Below, in pieces: positions 1-7,657 of a DNA stretch of 64,000 nt. The position numbers and the translations under genes were made by a program. The stretch's first letter is position 1, and the number at the start of each line of letters is the position of its first letter. This DNA comes from Halomonas binhaiensis (GTDB lineage Bacteria > Pseudomonadota > Gammaproteobacteria > Pseudomonadales > Halomonadaceae), in NCBI RefSeq assembly GCF_008329985.2, contig NZ_CP038437.2, forward strand, positions 1,736,001 through 1,800,000. The letters are read 5' to 3'. The notes beneath the pieces were generated by a model. That model saw nothing but the letters and a program-made list of their open reading frames with translations. It ran no database searches and had not been told where the DNA came from.

Positions 1-1366
1 GATGGCTGGCGGAGGCTTGATGAAAAGCCTGGAACAGTATGCGTTGCTGGTGTTCCGTCAAGCCGATGCCGGTGTCACTGATACTCAGGCGCAAGGTGAC
101 CTGATTGTCATGGAATTCCTCCACCATGACTCGGACAATGACTTCGCCATGTTCGGTGAACTTGATGGCATTGTTGATCAGATTGGTCAGAACCTGGCGG
201 ATACGCATGGGGTCGCCATTGAGTTCGGGCGGAACATCGTCGTATACCAGGCCAAGCAGCTGCAGGCCTTTTTGCTGGGCAAGAGGAGCCTGCAGTCCGA
301 GGACTTCATCGACCAACAGCTGGATGTCGAGAGGAACGCGTTCCAGCACCAGTCGACCCGCTTCCAGCTTGGAAAAGTCGAGTACATCATTGACCAGTGA
401 CAGCAAGTTGTCGCAGGCCCGGTGTACCTGGTCGAGCCATTCACGCTGGCGTGGATCCAGTGGCGAGCGCCCGAGCAGGCGGCAGAAGCCAATGATGCCA
501 TTGAGCGGCGTTCGAATCTCGTGGCTCATGTTGGCCAAGAATTCGGACTTTACCTGATTGGCCTCGACAGCTTGGCGGCGAGCGATGTCCAGTTCGATAT
601 TCTGGACTTCAATGGTCTCCATGGATTCCTGCAGTTCTTGCGTTGCGTGCTCGATCTGGCTCTGCAGATCTTCCTGGGCGGCAGCCATATGATCGATCAA
701 GGCGTTGACACGCTCGGCTAGTTCGGCCAGCTCCGGAGGTTGATCCAATGGCAGATGAGATGGGGTGCGGCCAGCACTGAGCTGATCAAGCAAGCGCCGT
801 ATGTCATCGACTGGCTGCAGGATACGTCGCCCCAGAGAATAGGCAATGAGGAAAAGCAGTAGTCCGGAAACCAGCAGGATGAGGCCGCTGCGTGCCAGGT
901 CACTATACGCTGCGAGAGGGAGCAGAGAGGCGTCCACATCAAGTGTCAGCCATGCATCATCAGTCCGGGAAATGGGAGCAGTGACGACCCATTGGCGATA
1001 ATGGCGCTCGATACGCGGCGCGTCAGGGCGACGAGTCGTTAATGCTTCGCCTCTCAGGCGACCCAGCTCCAGTAACGATCCCTGCGAGTTCTGGATGCGT
1101 AATGCACGCACAGATTGAACGTCCATCAGGCTATTGGCCACGGCCTGCAAGGTGGTGCTGTCGTTGATGCTCAGTGCATTGCCGAGCTGCGGTGTGATCA
1201 GGCTTATGGCAGTGGTCAGTTGATCCTGCAAGGCCTTGTGACGTAGCTCACTGCCTTGGTGCAGGGTCAACCCGACAAGCACTGTCAGTAGCAACAGAGG
1301 CAAGCCAAGCAACGCCAGCATCAGGCGAGTTCTCAAGGTAGATCTGAAAAATGATCTGAAAAGCAT
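1..1366 (-). CDS. barA: BarA/GacS-type hybrid sensor histidine kinase (5' part; runs off left edge)
   Basis: Reading the minus strand from an ATG at 1366 gives an uninterrupted frame of about 455 codons to the window edge, so the C-terminal part is missing. Visible order: membrane segment about residues 14-35, periplasmic stretch, second membrane segment about 160-178, HAMP-like region, coiled coil about 225-270, HisKA with the H-box [14 protein letters not shown] (phosphorylated His about 282), then an HATPase N-box with INNAIKF. BarA/GacS kinases activate UvrY/GacA and through it CsrB/Rsm small RNAs; the receiver and Hpt domains expected in the family lie outside the window. It is divergent from cysM, as in the Pseudomonas gacS-cysM arrangement. 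The family is clear; the exact orthology rests on neighbourhood. The start is not certain because the nearest AGGA lies about 14 nt upstream. Confidence 0.88.
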   Translation of the reverse strand, partial: MLFRSFFRSTLRTRLMLALLGLPLLLLTVLVGLTLHQGSELRHKALQDQLTTAISLITPQLGNALSINDSTTLQAVANSLMDVQSVRALRIQNSQGSLLELGRLRGEALTTRRPDAPRIERHYRQWVVTAPISRTDDAWLTLDVDASLLPLAAYSDLARSGLILLVSGLLLFLIAYSLGRRILQPVDDIRRLLDQLSAGRTPSHLPLDQPPELAELAERVNALIDHMAAAQEDLQSQIEHATQELQESMETIEVQNIELDIARRQAVEANQVKSEFLANMSHEIRTPLNGIIGFCRLLGRSPLDPRQREWLDQVHRACDNLLSLVNDVLDFSKLEAGRLVLERVPLDIQLLVDEVLGLQAPLAQQKGLQLLGLVYDDVPPELNGDPMRIRQVLTNLINNAIKFTEHGEVIVRVMVEEFHDNQVTLRLSISDTGIGLTEHQQRILFQAFHQASASH

Positions 1367-1475
1367 CTGGGAGCCGGAATTCCTGCATGGATAAAGGCGC
1401 AATGAAGTGTCAGGACGGTGCTCAGGGCATGTTGCCCTGAGACCTTATCTTCATGTCAGCGCATGAGCTGATGCC

Positions 1476-1504
1476 TGTCCAGTATGGATGGGCGCCGATA
1501 TAAT
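1476..1504 (+). promoter_or_regulatory. candidate cysM promoter
   Basis: A perfect TATAAT at 1499-1504 lies 31 nt before the cysM start. A -35 at 17 bp spacing (TGTCCA, 1476-1481) is poor. The position in the barA/cysM divergent gap supports it; the weak -35 limits confidence. Confidence 0.45.
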
Positions 1505-1535
1505 GGCCAAAAGATACCTCCATAAGGAAGCATTC

Positions 1536-2432
1536 ATGCAATTTCCGACCCTCGATCAGGTGGTGGGCCACACGCCTCTTGTTCGTCTCAAGCGTATTAC
1601 CGCGGGCCGCAACAATGTCCTGCTGGCCAAGCTGGAGGGCAATAACCCTGCCGGTTCCGTGAAGGACCGGCCCGCCCTGTCCATGTTTGCAGAAGCGGAA
1701 GCCCGTGGCGAGCTTGCCCCAGGAGATACATTGATCGAGGCGACATCAGGTAATACCGGAATTGCCCTTGCCATGGTAGCGGCTATGAAAGGGTACCGCA
1801 TGATATTGATTATGCCGGAGAATGCCTCTGAAGAACGCAAGCAGGCCATGGCTGCATATGGTGCGGAGCTCATAGAGGTGAGCAAGGACGGAGGCATGGA
1901 AGAGGCCCGGGACCTGGCCGACACCATGATTGCTCGTGGCGAGGGCAAGGCGTTGGATCAATTCTCCAATCCAGACAATCCATTGGGGCATTATCGTACC
2001 ACTGGGCCTGAGTTGTGGCAGCAGACCCACGGCACGATTACCCACTTCGTCAGTTCCATGGGCACAACCGGCACGATCATGGGCGTGTCTCGTTATCTCA
2101 AGGAGCAGAATGCCGGCATCCAGATCGTCGGATTGCAGCCTGAAGATGGCGCAAGTATTGCAGGTATTCGGCGCTGGCCCGAAGCCTACCTGCCGAAAAT
2201 CTTTGATCCATCCCGTGTCGATCAAGTGATCGATATTGGTCAGCAGGAAGCAGAAGAGCACATGCGTCGTCTGGCGCGTGAGGAAGGTATCCTGGCGGGT
2301 GTTTCTTCCGGAGGTGCTCTAGCAGGCGCCCTGCGAGTGGCGGAAACAGTGGAGAATGCCGTGATAGCGTTCATTGTCTGTGACCGGGGTGATCGCTACT
2401 TGTCCACCGGTCTGTTTGCCCCGGAGCAGTAA
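1536..2432 (+). CDS. cysM: Cysteine synthase B (O-acetylserine sulfhydrylase B)
   Basis: Makes cysteine from O-acetylserine and sulfide or thiosulfate with pyridoxal phosphate in the cytoplasm. The 298-residue protein has the PLP-lysine motif NPAGSVKDRP (Lys about 43), the substrate loop SGNTGIALA, the phosphate-binding GTTGT, and SSGGALAGA near the end. The ATG at 1536 is chosen over an in-frame ATG at 1488 because AAGGAAG at 1524-1530 is ideally placed and the protein then begins at the usual family N-terminus (MQFPTLDQVVG). It is followed 1 nt later by rlmD and probably co-transcribed with it. The CysM versus CysK assignment rests on the overall sequence pattern and on synteny with barA/relA. 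Confidence 0.95.
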   Translation: MQFPTLDQVVGHTPLVRLKRITAGRNNVLLAKLEGNNPAGSVKDRPALSMFAEAEARGELAPGDTLIEATSGNTGIALAMVAAMKGYRMILIMPENASEERKQAMAAYGAELIEVSKDGGMEEARDLADTMIARGEGKALDQFSNPDNPLGHYRTTGPELWQQTHGTITHFVSSMGTTGTIMGVSRYLKEQNAGIQIVGLQPEDGASIAGIRRWPEAYLPKIFDPSRVDQVIDIGQQEAEEHMRRLAREEGILAGVSSGGALAGALRVAETVENAVIAFIVCDRGDRYLSTGLFAPEQ

Positions 2433-2433
2433 A

Positions 2434-3870
2434 GTGTCAGGACTTGGAAAGCGGCGCCCTGCAAGAGCCCGGTCAGGTACTTCCGGCCTGACCCAGAAGC
2501 GTTCAATCTCAGAGCCAGGCAGCAGGCACCAGGCATACGATACAAGCACGCCTGCTGCTGTCTCCTCGACAGAGGTGCTGGAAGTCACTGCGCTGGCGCA
2601 TGATGGACGTGGAATTGCGCGTACCTCGCAGGGCAAGACAGTGTTCATCGAAGGTGCACTGCCTGGAGAGCACGTTACGGTGGCGGTGCATCGCACACGG
2701 AAGCGCTTCGATGAGGCCCATGTGCGAGAGGTGCAGATTTCTGCTGCACAGCGCGTGACACCACCATGCCCATATGTGGATCGCTGTGGAGGTTGTGACC
2801 TCCAACACCTGGCTCTGGATGGCCAACGTCGTCACAAGGTGGCGGTACTGGCCAATCTTCTGTCCCGCCAGGGCATCGAACTGCCAGGCGAGATACAGGT
2901 GCTGTCGACGGCAACGGTGGGGTATCGCCGTCGTGCCCGCCTGAGTGTACGTGTGGGTGCGGATGGAGAAGTGCAGCTGGGATTTCGAGCCCGTCGTAGC
3001 CGTCGCCTGGCAGAGGTGGATGCATGCACCACTCTGGTGCCGGAACTGTCGGCCATGCTTCCTGCTCTATATACGCAACTGGTTGCTCTGGAAGCTTCAC
3101 GCCATGTAGGGCATATAGAGCTTCTTCATACAGAGGAAGGCGTCACGCTAGTGTTGCGGCAGTTGCGCCAGCATGTGCAGGATCTGGCCAGTTGGCAGCA
3201 ATGGGCAAGGAAGCAGGGAGTTCGCTTGGCCATGCGGGTAGGCCGTGATGCGCCAGAGTTCAAGTGGCTGGAGCCTGAAAACGTGGATCCTTCACTGACT
3301 CTCAAGGTGCCATCAATGGCGCAGGATCTGACGCTGAGGGTCGTGCCTGGTGACTTCTTCCAGGCGAATGATGGCGTCAATCGGTGTTTGATCGAGACAG
3401 CGGTGGCATGGCTAGGAAAGCCGGATGGTGGGCAATCTCTACTCGACCTGTTTGCTGGTGTCGGTAATTTCAGCCTGCCGCTGGCCGCGGCGGGTTATAC
3501 AGTGGCTGCCGTGGAAGGGCAGCAGGAAATGGTGGCTCGCCTGAACGACAACGCACGTCGGCTCGAGCTCGAGGTGCATGCACGACAGGCTAACCTGCAT
3601 GACCCAGTGAGTGTGAAACAGCTGCTGGATGAGATGCCCGCAGATGTCGTAGTGCTGGATCCTCCTCGGGAGGGCGCGGAAGCCTTGTGCCAGGTACTTG
3701 CTGAGCGTCCGGTTTCCAAAGTGTTGTATATCGCCTGTGATCCGGCGACGATGGTACGCGATTCGGCACATTTGTTGCAGGGAGGCTATCGCTTGGAACG
3801 GGCCGCCATGGCTGACATGTTCGTCCATACCTCCCATCTGGAGTCGATGTTGCTGTTTGTTCGTGATTGA
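2434..3870 (+). CDS. rlmD: 23S rRNA (uracil-1939-C5)-methyltransferase RlmD
   Basis: SAM-dependent RNA m5U methyltransferase of the TrmA/RumA family, 478 residues. A TRAM domain (about 44-105) is followed by an iron-sulfur cluster motif CPYVDRCGGCDLQ (Cys about 112, 118, 121), a SAM fold with DLFAGVGNFSLPLA, the DPPREGAE motif, and the catalytic cysteine in YIACDPATMVRD (about 435). The GTG at 2434 is preferred: GGAG at 2423-2426 is 7 nt upstream and it begins just after the cysM stop; the frame is open further upstream inside cysM. The first 40 residues are a basic, low-complexity extension compared with the E. coli enzyme. Confidence 0.93.
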   Translation: MSGLGKRRPARARSGTSGLTQKRSISEPGSRHQAYDTSTPAAVSSTEVLEVTALAHDGRGIARTSQGKTVFIEGALPGEHVTVAVHRTRKRFDEAHVREVQISAAQRVTPPCPYVDRCGGCDLQHLALDGQRRHKVAVLANLLSRQGIELPGEIQVLSTATVGYRRRARLSVRVGADGEVQLGFRARRSRRLAEVDACTTLVPELSAMLPALYTQLVALEASRHVGHIELLHTEEGVTLVLRQLRQHVQDLASWQQWARKQGVRLAMRVGRDAPEFKWLEPENVDPSLTLKVPSMAQDLTLRVVPGDFFQANDGVNRCLIETAVAWLGKPDGGQSLLDLFAGVGNFSLPLAAAGYTVAAVEGQQEMVARLNDNARRLELEVHARQANLHDPVSVKQLLDEMPADVVVLDPPREGAEALCQVLAERPVSKVLYIACDPATMVRDSAHLLQGGYRLERAAMADMFVHTSHLESMLLFVRD

Positions 3871-4219
3871 GTCGTCGGTGATTGAAGCGTTCGTGACTGA
3901 ACCATCGACGTGGTCACGTTATTGAAGGGAAACATAAGAGGCGTATGGAGATCACGCACGCTGCCATAGCACTGATAAATGAGAAGCACTGACAAATGAG
4001 AAGCGCCGATGAATGAGATTCCTGTCACTTTGTCATATGTGCAAGTAATCGCTGGGCAAGCAATGAGCTGTGCGAGCAATGAGCTGTGAAAATGATGGGT
4101 TGAGCAGGTGCTGAACAGCAAGCAGGGAAACAGGCAGGAAGGAAAAGAGGCCACCAGGGACGGTGTCCTGAACGTTCAATAACAGTGACAACATAGAATC
4201 TCGCAAGGAGTTGCACGCA
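3871..4219. repeat. rlmD-relA intergenic gap with two short tandem repeats
   Basis: No gene is visible in this 349 bp gap. A 17-bp unit CACTGAYAAATGAGAAG is repeated at 3970-3986 and 3987-4003, with a degenerate third copy to 4017. A 16-bp unit GCRAGCAATGAGCTGT is repeated at 4056-4071 and 4072-4087. Between and after them the sequence is AT- and purine-rich up to the relA ribosome binding site AAGGAG at 4205-4210. These repeats are of the same class as others in this window. Confidence 0.75.
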
Positions 4220-6550
4220 ATGGTTAAAGTACGCGAGGACCAGCCGCTTACGACGGAGGGCCTGGTCGACATCGATCAGTGGGTCGCGCGTTTGCAGGAA
4301 GACGTCAAGGTCCCAAGTCCACAGGAACTGATCGAGGCCTGTCGCCTGGCCCATGCACTGGAACGGGAATCGCCGCATCCACACAAATCCTGGCTCAAGG
4401 ATGGTTCGAGTTTCCGCATGGGGTTGGAAATGGCGGATATTCTCGGCGAACTGCGCCTGGATCAGACGGCTATCGAAGCTGCAGTGCTGTACCGTGCTGT
4501 GCGTGAAGAACTCATTCCTCTCGAGCAGGTGGCCAAGCGCTTTGGTGAGGAAGTGGCATCGCTGATCCAGGGTGTGTTGCAGATGGCGGCCATCAGCAAT
4601 CTTCACCCCAATACTCCTGGATTGCAGCAGCAGGATCAGGAAGACAATCTGCGCAAGATGCTGGTCAACATGATCGATGATGTGCGTGTTGCATTGATCA
4701 AGATTGCCGAGCGTACTTGTGCCCTGCGCCAGGTACGTGATGCTCCTCGGGAAAAGCGCCTGCGCGTGGCGCAGGAAGTCTTCGATATCTATGCACCTCT
4801 GGCCCACCGCCTTGGTATTGGCCAGCTCAAGTGGGAGCTGGAGGACCTGTCGTTCCGCTATCTGCACGAGGACGATTACAAGACCATTGCCAAGCAATTG
4901 GCCGAAAAGCGCCTTGATCGTGATCGTTATATCAATGATGTGGTGGAGACGCTCAAATCGTTGATGGTGGAGCAGGGCATCGAAAGCTATCAGGTCGATG
5001 GTCGGGCGAAGCATATCTATTCGATCTGGCGCAAGATGAAGCGCAAGCGCATTGCCTTTTCCCAGGTCCACGATATTCGGGCCGTTCGTATCCTCGTGCC
5101 CACTGTGCGTGATTGCTACACCATGCTGGGTATTGTGCATTCGCGGTGGCATCACGTTCCTGACGAGTTTGACGACTACATCGCCAATCCCAAGAAGAAC
5201 GGCTATCAATCGTTGCATACGGCGGTCTTCGGGCCGGAAAACAAGGTGCTGGAAATTCAGATACGTACCTTCGAGATGCACGAAGAGGCTGAACTGGGCG
5301 TATGTGCCCACTGGCGCTACAAGGGGCATGACACCAGCGCCAAGAGTGCCAGCTACGAAGAAAAGATTGCCTGGTTGCGCCAGGTGCTCGAGTGGCATGA
5401 AGAAGTGGGTGAGCTGGGCGATCTGCGTGAAGGCTTGAACACCGATGTGGCGCCGGACCGTATTTATGTCTTCACTCCTGATGGCCACGTGGTCGACCTG
5501 CCACGCATGGCAACCCCGATCGATTTCGCTTACCGGGTACATACCGAGGTAGGGCATCGCTGCCGTGGGGCCAAGGTCAATGGCCGTATCGTGCCCCTGA
5601 CCTATCGTCTCAAGACAGGGCAGCAGGTAGAAATCCTCACTGGTAACCAGAGTGCTCCGAGCCGTGACTGGCTCAATCCGACGCTGGGGTTCGTGCGAAC
5701 TTCTCGAGCTCGGGCCAAGATCCAGTCCTGGTTCAAGCATCAAGCCCGAGATCGTAATCTCGAGGAAGGTCGGGCCCTGTTCGAGCGTGAAATGAAGCGT
5801 CTCGACGTGGAAGACATGGATCTCGACCAGTTGGCCAAGAAAGTCAACTACACCGGTGCCGAAGATATGTATGCCGCACTGGGGGCTGGCGATCTGCGTA
5901 TTGGCCAGGTTCTGCACCAGGCTCAGCAGTTGTTCGGGGAAAACGATGACCAGGAGCGCCTGGAGCGCTTGCTGGCCAAACCTCGCAAGCCCAGCAAGGG
6001 CGCAGAGAGTGATATCACCGTATTAGGTGTAGGCAATCTCAAGACCAGCATGGCCAATTGTTGCCACCCTGTGCCTGGCGAGCCAATTGTCGGTTTCATC
6101 ACTCAGGGGCGCGGGGTCACGGTACATCGTGAGGATTGTCCGAACATCCTCCAGTTACGCCTTGATGAGCCGCAGCGGGTGATTGAGGTGGAATGGGGAG
6201 AGCGGGCGAGGACCCAGTACCCTGTTGACGTCGAGGTGCTGGCGTGGGATCGATCCGGGTTGCTGCGCGATGTCACGGCAGTCCTGGGCCATGACAAGGT
6301 TAATGTACTGGCTATCAACACCCGTACCAATACCGATGATGGCATCGCGCGCATGTCGATCACTGTGGAAGTGGATGGTCTGGAAACCTTGGGACGACTG
6401 TTTGCGCGTATTCAGCAGCTGTCCAACATCATTGAGGTCAAGCGCCTTCGTGGTACTGGCGGAGGGGCACCTGCCTCACCCCAGCGACATTCACAGCATA
6501 ACCCTTCGCACCAAGGGACTACGCATCATCGTAAGGGAGGGCGTACCTGA
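4220..6550 (+). CDS. relA: GTP pyrophosphokinase RelA ((p)ppGpp synthetase I)
   Basis: Ribosome-associated (p)ppGpp synthetase of the stringent response, 776 residues (E. coli RelA is 744). The N-terminal hydrolase-like domain lacks the HDxxED metal-binding motif at the expected place (the segment reads LYRAVREELIP), so it should be synthetase-only, as known for gammaproteobacterial RelA. The synthetase domain (about 240-380, with RAKHIYSIWRKMKRK and NPKKNGYQSLHTAV), TGS domain (about 415-475, YVFTPDGHVVDLP), zinc-finger/helical region and C-terminal ACT domain are in order. The ATG at 4220 follows AAGGAG by 9 nt; an in-frame TTG at 4211 is less likely. The stop overlaps the mazG start. Confidence 0.95.
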   Translation: MVKVREDQPLTTEGLVDIDQWVARLQEDVKVPSPQELIEACRLAHALERESPHPHKSWLKDGSSFRMGLEMADILGELRLDQTAIEAAVLYRAVREELIPLEQVAKRFGEEVASLIQGVLQMAAISNLHPNTPGLQQQDQEDNLRKMLVNMIDDVRVALIKIAERTCALRQVRDAPREKRLRVAQEVFDIYAPLAHRLGIGQLKWELEDLSFRYLHEDDYKTIAKQLAEKRLDRDRYINDVVETLKSLMVEQGIESYQVDGRAKHIYSIWRKMKRKRIAFSQVHDIRAVRILVPTVRDCYTMLGIVHSRWHHVPDEFDDYIANPKKNGYQSLHTAVFGPENKVLEIQIRTFEMHEEAELGVCAHWRYKGHDTSAKSASYEEKIAWLRQVLEWHEEVGELGDLREGLNTDVAPDRIYVFTPDGHVVDLPRMATPIDFAYRVHTEVGHRCRGAKVNGRIVPLTYRLKTGQQVEILTGNQSAPSRDWLNPTLGFVRTSRARAKIQSWFKHQARDRNLEEGRALFEREMKRLDVEDMDLDQLAKKVNYTGAEDMYAALGAGDLRIGQVLHQAQQLFGENDDQERLERLLAKPRKPSKGAESDITVLGVGNLKTSMANCCHPVPGEPIVGFITQGRGVTVHREDCPNILQLRLDEPQRVIEVEWGERARTQYPVDVEVLAWDRSGLLRDVTAVLGHDKVNVLAINTRTNTDDGIARMSITVEVDGLETLGRLFARIQQLSNIIEVKRLRGTGGGAPASPQRHSQHNPSHQGTTHHRKGGRT

Positions 6551-7434
6551 TGAGCGATGAGACTCGTTACACAATTGATGACCTCCTGACATTGATGGCG
6601 GTGCTGCGTGACCCTGACCAAGGGTGCCCTTGGGACGTCAAGCAGAATTGGGATAGCATAGTTCCGCATACCATCGAAGAAGCCTATGAGGTGGCTGATG
6701 CCATTGAGCGTCGCGCATTCGATGAGTTGCCAGGAGAGCTTGGGGACCTGTTGTTTCAGGTTGTCTATTATGCACAGTTCGGTCATGAGGAAGGGCGTTT
6801 CGACTTCGATGATATCGTGCATGTGCTCACCGCCAAGATGGTGAATCGGCATCCTCATGTCTTTCCGGATGGCAGCATGGCATCGCGACGTTCAGGGATC
6901 AGTGCCGCAGAGCTGGAAACTCAGCAGGTGCATTCGCGCTGGGAGGCGCTCAAGGCGCAGGAGCGTGAGGCGCGTGCCGGGGACAGTAGCCTGGTTCAGG
7001 GTGATGTGGCAGGTGATACTGCCAGCCAGGCGTCGGCACTGGATGATGTTCCGCGCACGTTGCCTGCGTTGAGCCGTGCGGCCAAGCTTTCCAAGCGTGC
7101 TGCACGGGTCGGTTTTGACTGGCCGGATACCCAGGGGGTGATGGCCAAGCTTGCCGAGGAATTGGGCGAGATCCAGCAGGCGCTGGATGCAGGTGATCGT
7201 GAACATGCCGCAGAGGAAGTGGGAGACCTGCTGTTTGCTGCGGTCAACCTGGCGCGTCAGCTTGGCGCGGATCCGGAGCGTTGCCTGCGTGGCACCAACG
7301 AGCGTTTCGAGCGCCGTTTTCGTTATTTGGAAAAGGCCCTGGCAGCGGAGGGGGTTGCTGTCCAGGAGGCCGACCTGGAGCGCATGGAGAGGCATTGGCA
7401 AGCCGCCAAGCGTACAGAGAGCGTGGCGTCATAA
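6550..7434 (+). CDS. mazG: Nucleoside triphosphate pyrophosphohydrolase MazG
   Basis: Hydrolyses NTPs/dNTPs to monophosphates and pyrophosphate; in E. coli it also lowers ppGpp. The 294-residue protein has two MazG domains. The first carries CPWDVKQ and the EExxE/ExxD metal site (TIEEAYEVADAIE...GELGDLLFQ, about 35-70). The second has KLAEELGEIQQAL and EEVGDLLFAAVN (about 200-240). Its ATG overlaps the relA TGA by one base, indicating translational coupling, and the relA-mazG pair is a conserved neighbourhood. The linker between domains (about 130-170) is longer and more acidic than usual. Confidence 0.93.
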   Translation: MSDETRYTIDDLLTLMAVLRDPDQGCPWDVKQNWDSIVPHTIEEAYEVADAIERRAFDELPGELGDLLFQVVYYAQFGHEEGRFDFDDIVHVLTAKMVNRHPHVFPDGSMASRRSGISAAELETQQVHSRWEALKAQEREARAGDSSLVQGDVAGDTASQASALDDVPRTLPALSRAAKLSKRAARVGFDWPDTQGVMAKLAEELGEIQQALDAGDREHAAEEVGDLLFAAVNLARQLGADPERCLRGTNERFERRFRYLEKALAAEGVAVQEADLERMERHWQAAKRTESVAS

Positions 7435-7462
7435 TAATCGAGGAAAATATCTACCATAACCT

Positions 7463-7609
7463 AAGGAAGCGCTGCATGAATGCCTGCGCGTGCGAAGCAC
7501 CGCGTTGCGCGGAACTCACCATCCTCACCTATACCCAATAGGTTCCGGTTGTTGTGCTCCGTGCGCCTTGCGCTTCATCTCGCTCGGCTGATTCATTCAG
7601 CGTTTCCTT
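7463..7609. repeat. dispersed palindromic-ended repeat, short form (copy A)
   Basis: A 147-bp element bounded by imperfect inverted ends: left AAGGAAGCGCTGCATGAAT, right ending GATTCATTCAGCGTTTCCTT. Its core (7515-7573) matches 49220-49278 of copy B at about 53 of 59 positions. It sits between mazG and ppc with no ORF of its own. The form is that of a MITE or REP/BIME-like element. It could act as a post-transcriptional structure at the 3' end of relA-mazG. Confidence 0.75.
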
Positions 7610-7657
7610 GACCTCGGTGACATCTTTTGCGTTTGCTCATGACAAGGAGTTTCCCGA

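Noticed and set aside
4025..5917. 630-codon minus-strand frame opposite relA
   Set aside because: Antisense shadow of relA caused by high-GC codon bias; no ribosome site or recognisable motif.
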